A stretch of 64,000 nt of DNA from positions 186,001 to 250,000 of the forward strand of contig NZ_BMWT01000003.1 of the NCBI RefSeq assembly GCF_014651375.1, written 5' to 3'. Positions 1 through 8,398 of the stretch are shown piece by piece (positions within the stretch are counted from its first letter, which is position 1; every line of letters starts with the position of its first letter). Made by a program: the position numbers and the translations under genes. The stretch is from Tateyamaria omphalii. Its GTDB lineage: Bacteria > Pseudomonadota > Alphaproteobacteria > Rhodobacterales > Rhodobacteraceae. The notes under the pieces are model-generated. The model worked only from the letters and a program-made list of their open reading frames with translations, had not been told where the DNA came from and did not search any database.

Positions 1-2
1 CC

Positions 3-116
3 ATCGCCTTTGTCCTTCTGACCGCCCGCGTGTTTGAAAACCTGGTGAAAGACATCAACAAGTACAAAAAAGGTAACGAGATGATCGAAGCCGCTGTGAT
101 CGGAGGTGACGCATGA
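3..116 (+). CDS. TRAP transporter small permease (DctQ-like), C-terminal fragment
   Basis: This is the tail of a gene that begins before the window. The frame reads about 37 residues and stops at a TGA that overlaps the ATG of the next gene (ATGA at 113-116). The translated tail has a hydrophobic start (IAFVLLTARVFENL) followed by a charged end, as expected for the last helix and cytoplasmic tail of a DctQ-type small permease. The assignment rests mainly on position, because DctQ genes normally sit directly before DctM in TRAP operons. The substrate-binding DctP subunit would lie further upstream. Confidence 0.6.
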   Translation: MAFVLLTARVFENLVKDINKYKKGNEMIEAAVIGGDA

Positions 117-1471
117 GCGATCCAACCCTCATCACGCTGATTTCCATCGGCGTTACTCTGTTCTTTATGATGGGTGTGCCGGTTTTCCTGGTCATCGCCT
201 ATTGGGTCATCGGCATGTCCTATGTGCTGGACCTGCAACTCCTGAACATGGGCGCGGCTCTGCAGGACGTGTTCACCGACGGTTTTGCGCTTCTGGCCAT
301 GCCACTCTTCATCCTGACGGGTGACCTTATCAACCGCTCTGGTATCGCCCGGCGTCTGTCAGACTTCGCCTATGCCTGTCTGGGCTGGATCCGGGGTGGC
401 CTTGCCATGGCGTCACTCGGTGCTTGCGGCCTCTTTGCTGCCATCTCCGGTTCGAACTCGGCTACCACGGCCACAATCGGTTCGATGTTGCACCCTGAAA
501 TGGTCAAGGGTGGCTATGATGAACGCTTCTCTGCCGCCACTGCGGCCGCGGGCGGTACAGTTGGCATCATCATCCCGCCGTCGATCATCTTTATCGTTTA
601 CGGCTTCCTGATGAACCTGCCGATCTCGGAATTGTTCGTGGCCGGTATCATTCCCGGCGCGCTCATGGTTCTGGGCATGATGCTGGCGTGCTTCATCATC
701 TGCTGGCGCAACGGCTGGGGCTACCTGATCGCCCTGTCCCCTTATCGCGTGTTCAAAACGGCTTTGGGCGCATGGCTTGGTTTCTTCGCCATCGGCCTAG
801 TGCTCTGGGGCATCTACACGGGCAAATTCTCTCCCACTGAAGCGGCGGGTGTAACCGTGGGCTTTGGTATTATCGCTGGCTTGGTCAGCTGGGTGATCTC
901 CAAAACGCTTAAGATGGATCAGACCAAGGACTGGTCGGAAAAGTCCGCCGTCTCAATGCTGGTGGTTGAAGGTTTCACCATCCCGCAGATCCCCGGTATC
1001 GTTATGCGCTCGGCCCAGATCACGGGTATCCTTGCGCCGCTGATCGCGATTTCGGTGGTGATGCAGCAGATCCTGTCGCTCCTGGGCGCGCAGGAGGTGA
1101 TCGGCAACTTCGTGACATCGATGGGCGGGTTCTATCCGGTGCTGTTCACCGCGATGGCCATCGTGTTCATCTTCGGCATGGTTCTGGAATCGCTGCCGGT
1201 GACGATCATCCTTGCTCCGATCTTGGCACCCATCGCGGCCAATATCGGCGTGGACCCGGTCCACTTCGCCGTGATCTTCCTCGTGGGGGCCTCCATCGGC
1301 TTCATCACACCGCCTTACGGTCTGAACCTCTACGTCGCGTCAGGTGTAACAGGCGTTCCCTACTTCAAGCTGTTGCGCTATACGGTTCCTTATCTGTTTG
1401 CTCTGATTTCAGTGTGGATTCTGGTGTCGCTGGTTCCTGACCTCGCCTTGATCCTGCTGCCGGAAAGATAA
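113..1471 (+). CDS. dctM: TRAP transporter large permease, DctM subunit
   Basis: A 452-residue, almost entirely hydrophobic protein of the length usual for DctM, the membrane subunit that carries solute and sodium ions in tripartite ATP-independent periplasmic transporters. The segment GGTVGIIIPPSIIFIVYG near residues 145-162 and the second Pro-rich segment GFITPPYGLNLYV near residue 400 are the paired re-entrant motifs of the family. It overlaps the preceding small permease by four bases, so the two are translationally coupled. The substrate cannot be read from the permease. The neighbouring IclR and GntR regulators and oxidoreductases suggest an organic acid, which is inference. Confidence 0.93.
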   Translation: MSDPTLITLISIGVTLFFMMGVPVFLVIAYWVIGMSYVLDLQLLNMGAALQDVFTDGFALLAMPLFILTGDLINRSGIARRLSDFAYACLGWIRGGLAMASLGACGLFAAISGSNSATTATIGSMLHPEMVKGGYDERFSAATAAAGGTVGIIIPPSIIFIVYGFLMNLPISELFVAGIIPGALMVLGMMLACFIICWRNGWGYLIALSPYRVFKTALGAWLGFFAIGLVLWGIYTGKFSPTEAAGVTVGFGIIAGLVSWVISKTLKMDQTKDWSEKSAVSMLVVEGFTIPQIPGIVMRSAQITGILAPLIAISVVMQQILSLLGAQEVIGNFVTSMGGFYPVLFTAMAIVFIFGMVLESLPVTIILAPILAPIAANIGVDPVHFAVIFLVGASIGFITPPYGLNLYVASGVTGVPYFKLLRYTVPYLFALISVWILVSLVPDLALILLPER

Positions 1472-1483
1472 GACGCACGCGCC

Positions 1484-2263
1484 ATGCCTGACGATCACCG
1501 CCCCCGCAAGGACACCCAAATTCCCACCAATCTGCGCCTGCTGATGGTGATGGAGGAGGTCGCCAAGCGCGGGGTGGCCGTCAAACCGACAGACCTGATC
1601 GACGCATTGGGTCTGCCGAAACCCACCGTGCACCGGCTGTTGCAGACGGCCGAGGCCGAGGGGTTCCTGCAACGCGACCTTGATGGGCGCAGCTATGGAC
1701 CGGGCCCGCGTCTGCGGGCCTTGGCCGTCAGCACTATGTCATCCGAGCATCTGCGCACCGCGCGTCTGACCATCCTGCGCAGTGTCGCCGAGGAGGTGGG
1801 GGAGACCTGCAATCTCGCCACGGCAGATCGTGAGGGGATGACTTATCTCGACCGGGTAGAAACCGAATGGCCGCTGCGCATTCAGCTGCCCATCGGCACG
1901 CAGGTGCCGTTCCACTGCACCGCATCCGGCAAAATGTACCTTTCGACCCTGCGACCCCATATCCTGCGGACAGTTCTGACGACCCGCCCGCTTGAGGCGC
2001 ACACCGAAGGCACGCTCGTCGACATCGACAGCATCAAGGCCGAGTTGGAAACCACGCGTATGCGCGGCTATTCGACGGATAATGAGGAATTCATGTCCGG
2101 CATGGCTGCTGTTGCGGTCCCGATCTGGGACGGGCAGGGCAAGCTGCTGGCGACTCTCTCCGCTCACGCGCCTATTCAACGCCGCAGCCTGTGCGACCTG
2201 ATCGACTTCCTGCCAGCGCTCCGCCGTGGGGCGGAAGAGCTGACCCGGTTGCACACGTCGTAA
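1484..2263 (+). CDS. IclR-family transcriptional regulator
   Basis: A 259-residue protein with an N-terminal winged helix-turn-helix (about residues 12-75, including LIDALGLPKPTVHRLLQTAEAE) and a C-terminal IclR effector domain. IclR proteins typically control catabolic operons in response to a small aromatic or organic acid. It starts 12 bases after the DctM stop on the same strand, so it probably belongs to the TRAP operon and may regulate it. It converges with the GntR gene, the two stop codons being nearly adjacent. Confidence 0.9.
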   Translation: MPDDHRPRKDTQIPTNLRLLMVMEEVAKRGVAVKPTDLIDALGLPKPTVHRLLQTAEAEGFLQRDLDGRSYGPGPRLRALAVSTMSSEHLRTARLTILRSVAEEVGETCNLATADREGMTYLDRVETEWPLRIQLPIGTQVPFHCTASGKMYLSTLRPHILRTVLTTRPLEAHTEGTLVDIDSIKAELETTRMRGYSTDNEEFMSGMAAVAVPIWDGQGKLLATLSAHAPIQRRSLCDLIDFLPALRRGAEELTRLHTS

Positions 2264-2264
2264 C

Positions 2265-2927
2265 TTACAGCCCGTGAAACTGGTGCTTCTCGAGAAGCGC
2301 CACCAGCATGTCGCGCGCCGCTTGCCGGTGGGCGTGGTGCGTGTCATGTGCCGTCTTCGCATCCCCCCGCGCGATCGCCTGGTAGACGACCCGGTGATCC
2401 TCGTTCGACTGTTTGGGTTTGGGGCGCATGAACAGGGTCGTGGCACGGGCCCGACGCACCTGATCGCGCATCACGGACACAACCATGCTTAGCCGTGCAT
2501 TACGACCCAATCGCACAAGCTCACGGTGAAACCGGTCATCCGCTTCGGCCCAGGCCCGCAGGTCATCTGCGGCCAGAGCAGCATCCATATCGCGGATGGC
2601 GGTGGCCAGAGTGGCAAGGTCCGCCTTGGAATACTGCGCCTCTGCGGCGCGGGCGGCGGCAAGGCTCTCCAACTCGGTCAGAATATCATAGATTTCCGCC
2701 ATGTCGGTGGCCGATACCGGGCTGATGCGAATGCCTCGGCGCGGGCGCATCTCGACCAACCCTTGCGCCTGCAACATCAACGCCGCCTCGCGGACGGGCG
2801 TGCGGGACATGCCCAGCTTTTCGGCCAGTTCGGTCTCAAGATGGTCAGATCCCGGTGGCAACTCCCCGGCAAAGATCATCTGGCGCAAGGCCGACACGGC
2901 CCGTTCCACATTGCTCATGGCTCCCAT
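2265..2927 (-). CDS. GntR-family regulator with FCD ligand domain
   Basis: A 220-residue regulator with an N-terminal winged helix (LAEKLGMSRTPVREAALMLQAQGLVEMRPRRG, cited by its ends at about residues 34-64) and an all-helical C-terminal domain of FadR/FCD type. The FCD metal-binding pattern is plausible (the D of DDRFHREL and later histidines). The ATG overlaps the stop of the oxidoreductase upstream by one base (TAATG), making it the last gene of a three-gene operon. It probably represses this operon, and a TGTATACA site in the divergent intergenic region is a candidate operator. An internal Met three codons later is a possible alternative start. Confidence 0.9.
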   Translation of the reverse strand: MGAMSNVERAVSALRQMIFAGELPPGSDHLETELAEKLGMSRTPVREAALMLQAQGLVEMRPRRGIRISPVSATDMAEIYDILTELESLAAARAAEAQYSKADLATLATAIRDMDAALAADDLRAWAEADDRFHRELVRLGRNARLSMVVSVMRDQVRRARATTLFMRPKPKQSNEDHRVVYQAIARGDAKTAHDTHHAHRQAARDMLVALLEKHQFHGL

Positions 2928-3943
2928 TACTCCACCTCGTCCAAAGTGACTTTGCAGCCCGACCCCGCCGACGCATAGATCGCGTCCTTCACGGCAATGA
3001 CGCGCAGGTAGTCGCGCGCCCCGTTCTCAAGCGGTGTGCCTTCTGTCATGGCGCGGATCACATGGGATTGCAGCGCGTGCACGCAATCACCGCCAAACCC
3101 GTCCCATGTATCGGGGCCGAGGATCGTTTCGACCTCTGACAGACCGAATGACCGGCGCGTGACAGACCCATCACCGTGCAAAGCAAGTATGCCCTTGTTG
3201 CCCTCGATCAACGCCTCGCCCATGGTGCGGCGTAAGTTGTCGGCCACGTGGTCCAAATGCCGATTGCCATCAAACAACGCCCGCACCGGCCCGTGGTCAA
3301 AGATCACATGGCCTGCGTCCTCACCCGCAATCACCGGATTGATCCGGCGCAGATCAGCATAGACAGCGCTGGCGGGGCCAAAGAGATAGGCAAAGGTGTC
3401 CACCCAATGGACCGCCGTTTCATGGACCAGAAAGCGCGGCATCTGCTGGAAGTAGGGCTGGCGATCCAGATAGGCCTCGGGCCCTTGCCCATCACCCGAG
3501 CGCAGACGAAAGGTGGCGTTCAGCACCTCACCAATCGACCCGGCCGCAAGTTCTGCCTTGATCGCCCGATACCATGGCTGAAACCGGAAATTCTCGTGCA
3601 CAACCAAGCGCGCGCCTGCCGCTTCGGCCTCGGCCACGATGGACCGTGCCTCGTCGATATCCATGCAGAACGGTTTTTGACAAATGATCCACTTGATCCC
3701 TGCGGTCAGGGCCGCGCGGATGGTGGCGGCATGGGCGGGCGGGGGCAGGATGATGTCCAGCAGATCGGGCGCGGCCTCGGTCAGCATCACGCCCAGATCA
3801 TCATAGGCGGGGGCGCCCGTGGCCTGCGCCTTTTCCATGTCCAGATCACAGGCCCCGACCAGATCGACTCGATCCATGCGGGTCCAGCTGCCATAGTGAA
3901 ACTGGCTGAAATAACCCGCGCCAGCGCAGGCCACGCGGATCAT
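2927..3943 (-). CDS. Gfo/Idh/MocA-family NAD(P)-dependent oxidoreductase
   Basis: A 338-residue protein with an N-terminal Rossmann fold (VACAGAGYFSQFHYG) and the family's Lys-Pro signature, here as ICQKPFCMD near residue 93. The C-terminal half carries the mixed sheet substrate domain. Such enzymes oxidise or reduce sugars, inositols and related hydroxy compounds. The ATG overlaps the stop of the upstream dehydrogenase by four bases (ATGA). The exact substrate is not readable. The combination with a beta-decarboxylating dehydrogenase and a GntR regulator points to catabolism of a hydroxy acid or sugar acid. Confidence 0.88.
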   Translation of the reverse strand: MIRVACAGAGYFSQFHYGSWTRMDRVDLVGACDLDMEKAQATGAPAYDDLGVMLTEAAPDLLDIILPPPAHAATIRAALTAGIKWIICQKPFCMDIDEARSIVAEAEAAGARLVVHENFRFQPWYRAIKAELAAGSIGEVLNATFRLRSGDGQGPEAYLDRQPYFQQMPRFLVHETAVHWVDTFAYLFGPASAVYADLRRINPVIAGEDAGHVIFDHGPVRALFDGNRHLDHVADNLRRTMGEALIEGNKGILALHGDGSVTRRSFGLSEVETILGPDTWDGFGGDCVHALQSHVIRAMTEGTPLENGARDYLRVIAVKDAIYASAGSGCKVTLDEVE

Positions 3944-5016
3944 GCCAAAGCTCCTTTTACAGCCGCGGCGACCTCCGCTGTCCCGGCACTTCCGCCCAGA
4001 TCACGGGTCAGCACGTGGCCCTCGGACACCACCCGATCCACCGCCTCGCGCAGATTCTTGGCGTCTGCTGCCATCGCGGGCATGTCATGCCGACTGGCCA
4101 GCCATTCCAGCATCATTGCGCCCGACAGGATCATGGCCATCGGGTTTGCCACACCCTGGCCTGCAATGTCAGGGGCCGACCCATGGCAGGGTTGAAACAC
4201 CGCGTGATCGGCCCCGATGTCTGCCGACGGGGCCAGGCCAAGCCCCCCCATCAACCCCGCGCCCAAATCCGAAAGAATGTCGCCAAACATGTTTTCAGTC
4301 ACCATCACGTCAAAGGACCACGGACGCTCGACCATCCACAAGGCGGTGGCATCGACATAGGCGTGATCGGCTTCAATGTCGGGGTGTTTTGCCGCCTCGG
4401 CATCGAACATCTCGCGGAAAAAGGCAAAGGCGCGAAAAACGTTGGCCTTGTCCACACATGTCACCTTGCCCGACCCTTGTCCCGACGCCTTGCGTGCCTG
4501 GGCCATATCAAAGGCAAAACGGAACAAGGGCTCGGAAATTTCACGGGTGATGCGTAGTGTCTCGCGGGCCTCATCGGCCTCAACCTCGCCGCGGCCCTGC
4601 GTATAAAACAGGCCCTCGGTGCTTTCCCGGATGAGGACAAAGTCCACGGGTTTGTCTGTTGCCAATGGTGTCGGTTGGCCGGGCCGAATGGTAACAGGGC
4701 GCACCCCCGCAAATAGGGTCAACGCCTTGCGCAATTCGATCTGGGGGGCAATCTCTGTCCCGTCAGGATAGCGGATACTGGGCAAGCCCATCGCCGACAA
4801 CAGGATCGCATCTGCCGCACGGGCCGCATCCATGGACGCGGCGGGTAGGCTGTCACCCGTTTTGGCGTAGTGCGCAGCCCCCGCAGGCAAGTCGATCCAG
4901 TTCAGACCATAGCCGCTGTTTGCCGCCAGATCACTTAACAGTTCAACCGTGGGCGCCATGATCTCGGGGCCGATGCCATCCCCCTGAAACACGGCGATAT
5001 CGAAACTTCTGTGCAT
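3940..5016 (-). CDS. Isocitrate/isopropylmalate dehydrogenase family protein (beta-decarboxylating hydroxyacid dehydrogenase)
   Basis: Read from the ATG at 5016 the protein has 358 residues, the usual family length. Upstream lies AAAGGGG at a good distance, so the longer open frame to 5280 is not used. Family marks are FQGDGIGPEI at the N-terminus, the arginine-rich RESTEGLFYTQGR segment, VDKANVFRA, and the metal- and NAD-binding stretch ending DILSDLGAGLMGGLGLAPSA. These enzymes oxidise and decarboxylate 2-hydroxy-3-carboxy acids such as isopropylmalate, isocitrate or tartrate. Its separation from leu genes and its coupling to a Gfo/Idh enzyme and a GntR regulator favour a catabolic role, for example tartrate/malate-like substrates, over leucine synthesis. 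Confidence 0.87.
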   Translation of the reverse strand: MHRSFDIAVFQGDGIGPEIMAPTVELLSDLAANSGYGLNWIDLPAGAAHYAKTGDSLPAASMDAARAADAILLSAMGLPSIRYPDGTEIAPQIELRKALTLFAGVRPVTIRPGQPTPLATDKPVDFVLIRESTEGLFYTQGRGEVEADEARETLRITREISEPLFRFAFDMAQARKASGQGSGKVTCVDKANVFRAFAFFREMFDAEAAKHPDIEADHAYVDATALWMVERPWSFDVMVTENMFGDILSDLGAGLMGGLGLAPSADIGADHAVFQPCHGSAPDIAGQGVANPMAMILSGAMMLEWLASRHDMPAMAADAKNLREAVDRVVSEGHVLTRDLGGSAGTAEVAAAVKGALA

Positions 5017-5070
5017 GATGCGGGCCCCTTTCGGCATAGGCTGGTGAAAAGCGACTCGCTTCTCGTATGC

Positions 5071-5090
5071 GTTTGTGTATACATTAACGC
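5071..5090. promoter_or_regulatory. Candidate GntR operator in the divergent promoter region
   Basis: The 133-base gap between the minus-strand dehydrogenase operon and the plus-strand ABM gene contains the palindrome TGTATACA (5076-5083) inside TTTGTGTATACATTAA. FCD-type GntR regulators commonly bind short palindromes of the TTGTATACAA kind, and a GntR gene is the last gene of the adjoining operon. The match is imperfect and rests on one site. Confidence 0.4.
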
Positions 5091-5149
5091 ACGAGTTATC
5101 AAATACCCGTTCGCATCCACTGTGACCGGACAAATAAAAGGGGCACCCC

Positions 5150-5443
5150 ATGCCATACGCCGTCACCGTCATCTTTGATCTGAAACCGGGCACGCAGGAC
5201 GCGTTCATGCCGCACATCATCAACAACGCGCAGTGTTCGGTGCGGGATGAACCGGGATGCCGGCAGTTCGACGTCTGCACTGACCCCAGCCAGCCCGATA
5301 CTGTGTTCCTTTATGAGCTTTACGACGACCTTGCGGCGTTCGAGGCGCATCAACAGATGCCGCACTACCTCGAAACGGGTCCCAAGATCGCTGACATGGT
5401 CGCGGGCAAAACCCTGCGCACGTTTGAACGGGTCGATCGATGA
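5150..5443 (+). CDS. Small antibiotic-biosynthesis-monooxygenase (ABM) domain protein, quinol monooxygenase-like
   Basis: A 97-residue protein formed by a single ferredoxin-like ABM domain (VTVIFDLKPG at the start, EPGCRQFDV and LYELYDDLAAFEAHQQMPHY in the middle). ABM proteins act as dimers and include cofactor-free monooxygenases of the YgiN type as well as haem-degrading enzymes. AAAAGGGG lies before the ATG. Its stop overlaps the start of the metallo-hydrolase by four bases, so the two are coupled. The actual reaction is unknown. Confidence 0.85.
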   Translation: MPYAVTVIFDLKPGTQDAFMPHIINNAQCSVRDEPGCRQFDVCTDPSQPDTVFLYELYDDLAAFEAHQQMPHYLETGPKIADMVAGKTLRTFERVDR

Positions 5444-6234
5444 CTTACGAGGTCTACGCTATCAAGTACGCCGAACAGACCGAGCGTGTGCGCGGTAACA
5501 ACTATATGTTCGAGGACAATCACGACGCGCCCGATCCCATCGATTTCTACATGTGGCTGATCCGCGGTGAGGGGCGTGTGATCCTTGTGGACACAGGCTT
5601 TGACGCCGCCGAAGGGCAGGCGCGCGGGCGACCTATCCGCCTTGATCCGGGTGAGGCTCTGAAACCCTTTGGCTTGCAGCCCGATGACGTGACCGAGATC
5701 ATCGTCACCCATCTGCATTTCGATCACGCAGGCGGTCTGCACCTGTTCCCGAACGCTCAACTGCACCTGCAGGTGGCTGAGATGGCCTATGCCACGGGTC
5801 CGTGTATGTGCCACGACGTGCTGCGCGACCCCTTCACAGTGGGCCACGTGGTCGAAGCTGTGCAGCGGCTCTATTCCGGCAAGGTGACGTTCCACGATGG
5901 CGACAGCGAGATTGCCGAGGGCATCACTGTGCACCGTGTTGGTGGGCACACCAAGGGCCTGCAGGCGGTGCGGGTGCGCACGCAGGCGGGCAGGCTGGTG
6001 CTGGCCTCGGATGCGGCGCATTTCTACGGCAACTTCCTGACCGGAACACCCTTTCCCATCGTGGTGGATATGCAGGATATGCTGGACGGTTTTGCCACGA
6101 TACAAAGGCTTGCCAGCGCGCGGAAGCTGGTTGTGCCGGGCCATGACCCGTTGGTGCGCCAGTATTTCCCAACTGCCATGGCCGACCATATCACGCGACT
6201 TGATGTTGGCCCGATACAAGATCCCACACAGTAG
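5440..6234 (+). CDS. Metallo-beta-lactamase-fold hydrolase, N-acyl homoserine lactonase family
   Basis: A 264-residue MBL-fold protein with the dinuclear metal motif HLHFDHAGG (about residues 89-97), a third His in GGHTKG (about 170), an Asp in ASDAAHFY (about 192) and the late His of VPGHDP. This set matches the AHL-lactonase/RNase Z-like branch that opens lactones or hydrolyses esters. It is coupled by overlap to the ABM gene, and both diverge from the dehydrogenase operon. It could hydrolyse a lactone made by that pathway or inactivate acyl homoserine lactones. Sequence alone does not separate these. Confidence 0.87.
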   Translation: MTYEVYAIKYAEQTERVRGNNYMFEDNHDAPDPIDFYMWLIRGEGRVILVDTGFDAAEGQARGRPIRLDPGEALKPFGLQPDDVTEIIVTHLHFDHAGGLHLFPNAQLHLQVAEMAYATGPCMCHDVLRDPFTVGHVVEAVQRLYSGKVTFHDGDSEIAEGITVHRVGGHTKGLQAVRVRTQAGRLVLASDAAHFYGNFLTGTPFPIVVDMQDMLDGFATIQRLASARKLVVPGHDPLVRQYFPTAMADHITRLDVGPIQDPTQ

Positions 6235-6332
6235 CGGGGCACGTGCTGTTCCCTATGCTGCAATTCAGATGAAAGCAGCCAGGACTGGTTTGATTGACGC
6301 GGCACCCCCGCGTGACTGGCCAGATAACGGGG

Positions 6333-8042
6333 TCAGGCGTTTTCCAGGCCTTCGGTAGAGAGCCCTTCGAGTTTGGGCATGAGGCGCAGGAGTTCCTTGG
6401 TGTAGTCCGCTTGTGGCGCAGCAAAAAGCTGTTCTGTGTCCGCCACTTCGACCATTTGGCCCTGCCGCATGACGCCCACGCGGTCGCACATTTGCCGGAC
6501 CACCGGCAGGTCGTGGCTGATGAACAGCATGGTGAGGCCAAGATGTTCTTGCAGGTCCTTGAGGATGTTGAGCACCTGCGCCTGGATCGACACGTCGAGG
6601 GCGGATGTGGGTTCGTCGCAGATCAGGAAGCGCGGTTGCGTGGCGAGGGCGCGGGCGATGGAGATGCGCTGGCGTTGACCGCCGGAGAATTCGTGCGGGT
6701 ACTTGCGGCCCGCTTCGGCGCCGAGGCCCACGCGGTCCAGAAGTTCGTCGACGCGGTCCTGGATGGCATGCCCCTCAAGCAGTTTGTGGTGGAGCACCGG
6801 CTCGGCCACGATGGCATCCACCCGCATACGCGGGTTCAGGCTGGAAAACGGATCCTGGAAGATCATCTGGATCTGGCGCCGGTAGGCATCGCGTTCTTCG
6901 CGCGAGGCCAGTTGCGTGATGTCGGTGCCGTCGAAATAGATGTGGCCGCCGTTTGTCTCATACAGCGTGGCGATCATGCGCGCGACGGTGGATTTGCCGG
7001 ACCCGCTTTCGCCCACAAGGCCAAACACTTCGCCCTCACGGATGTCGAAGCTGACCTTATCGACGGCTGTGAACATCTTGCGCCATGCAGGGATGATCGA
7101 GTCGCGCTGGACGAAGGTTTTTGTGATCCCGTCCACCTGCACCAGCGTGCCGGTTTTGGATTTGGGTGGCGTGGGCCAGTTGCGTGCAAGATCTTCGATC
7201 GCAAAGCGGGTGCTGCGGCCACCGTAGGAGAGTTGCGGGAAGCGGTGGACTTTGAGTGTCGCGCGGGGCACGGCGGCGATGAGTGATTTGGTGTACTCGT
7301 GTTCCGGCGTGCCCATGACCTGTTCAGTGGTGCCGCTTTCGACCACTTCGCCTTGGTACATGACCGTGACCCGGTCGGTCGTATCGGCGATCACGCCCAT
7401 GTCGTGGGTGATCAAGATGACGCCAACCTGCCGTTCGCGGGCGAGTTCCTTGATCAGGTCGAGGATTTGCGCCTGGATCGAGACGTCGAGGGCGGTCGTG
7501 GGTTCGTCCGCGATGATCACATCTGGTTCCGAGCAGAGGGCGAGGGCGATGACCACGCGTTGACGCATGCCGCCCGAGAACTGGTGGGGGTATTGTTTGA
7601 CCCGTTCCGCCGGGTCGGGGATGCCGACGCGGTCGAGTAGCTCGACGGCCCGGGCCTTGGCCGCTTTGTCGCCGAGATTCAGGTGCGCTTCGATGGTTTC
7701 GGTCAGTTGGTCCTCGACCGTGAGGAGCGGGTTGAGGGACGTGAGCGGGTCCTGAAAGATCATGGAGATCTTGGCCCCGCGCAGAGCGCGCATGCCTGCC
7801 GCGTCGCGACCGCTGATCGCCTCGCCCCGGAAGCTGACGGTGCCGTCGGCGATGTGACCTGGTGGGTCGATCAGGCCCATGACGGCGGCGCCGATGGTGG
7901 ACTTGCCCGCGCCGGATTCGCCCACGAGGCCGTGGATTTCACCGGGGGCGACGGTCAGGTCGGCGCCGTTGACGGCGATGAAGGTGCCGCGGCGGGTGGG
8001 GTAGTGGACCGAGAGGTCTGAGATGTTGAGGAGGTGGGTCAC
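6333..8042 (-). CDS. Dipeptide/oligopeptide ABC transporter, fused double ATPase
   Basis: A 569-residue protein with two complete ABC ATPase domains in one chain, equivalent to DppD plus DppF. Domain 1 has Walker A GESGAGKST, signature FSGGMRQR and Walker B VIIADEPT. Domain 2 has Walker A GESGSGKST, signature FSGGQRQR and Walker B FLICDEPT. The linker between them ends the first half with the oligopeptide-transporter C-terminal region. It starts at a GTG overlapping the stop of the 119-residue ORF (GTGA), so its translation depends on that ORF. It powers the importer formed with the two permeases and two binding proteins upstream. Confidence 0.95.
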   Translation of the reverse strand: MTHLLNISDLSVHYPTRRGTFIAVNGADLTVAPGEIHGLVGESGAGKSTIGAAVMGLIDPPGHIADGTVSFRGEAISGRDAAGMRALRGAKISMIFQDPLTSLNPLLTVEDQLTETIEAHLNLGDKAAKARAVELLDRVGIPDPAERVKQYPHQFSGGMRQRVVIALALCSEPDVIIADEPTTALDVSIQAQILDLIKELARERQVGVILITHDMGVIADTTDRVTVMYQGEVVESGTTEQVMGTPEHEYTKSLIAAVPRATLKVHRFPQLSYGGRSTRFAIEDLARNWPTPPKSKTGTLVQVDGITKTFVQRDSIIPAWRKMFTAVDKVSFDIREGEVFGLVGESGSGKSTVARMIATLYETNGGHIYFDGTDITQLASREERDAYRRQIQMIFQDPFSSLNPRMRVDAIVAEPVLHHKLLEGHAIQDRVDELLDRVGLGAEAGRKYPHEFSGGQRQRISIARALATQPRFLICDEPTSALDVSIQAQVLNILKDLQEHLGLTMLFISHDLPVVRQMCDRVGVMRQGQMVEVADTEQLFAAPQADYTKELLRLMPKLEGLSTEGLENA

Positions 8043-8398
8043 TGCGTTCCCTCTAAGGCAGGTCTTGGCCCGCGTTTGCTCATGACTTCGAAAGCGATCT
8101 TGGCGAACGCTTCGACGCTTTTGTACTGAGGAATTGATCTCAGGCCTTGGACGCAGGTGGTATCTTCAACGTCCAGTTCATCGAAGTCAGACAGAGCTTT
8201 GGTGTAAGCTAAACATGCGGAAACCTCTTGATCTGTGAACACAGGAGCGGACATCCACGCACAATCAAAGTCTGTCCAGTCTTCCCAGATCATAACGAGA
8301 TTGTCGGTTCCCAGTGTTTGGACGTATGAGCCGTCAGCGAAAGTCTCCATGTTGACGAAAATCGTTTCTCGGAGATTGATCAAAGAGTCATCTACCAT
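8039..8398 (-). CDS. Unknown 119-residue protein embedded in the peptide importer operon
   Basis: No family was recognised. The ATG at 8398 shares one base with the stop of the permease (TGATG), and its TGA overlaps the GTG of the ATPase, so it is fully integrated into the operon. The product is acidic and soluble with no signal peptide or membrane segment: it contains LVMIWEDWTDFDCAWMSAPV and three cysteines. By eye the DNA is clearly less GC-rich than the flanking transport genes, which suggests a later insertion. A longer frame to 8503 reads through the permease gene out of frame and is not used. Confidence 0.7.
   Translation of the reverse strand: MVDDSLINLRETIFVNMETFADGSYVQTLGTDNLVMIWEDWTDFDCAWMSAPVFTDQEVSACLAYTKALSDFDELDVEDTTCVQGLRSIPQYKSVEAFAKIAFEVMSKRGPRPALEGTQ

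Noticed and set aside
3940-5280. 446-residue start for the isopropylmalate-dehydrogenase-like gene
   Set aside because: The extra N-terminus crosses the divergent promoter and the ABM gene; the ATG at 5016 has a ribosome site and the family start.
5440-6234. Quorum-quenching AHL lactonase as a firm call
   Set aside because: The HxHxDH fold is shared by many hydrolases, and no luxI or luxR gene is in the window; kept only as family membership.
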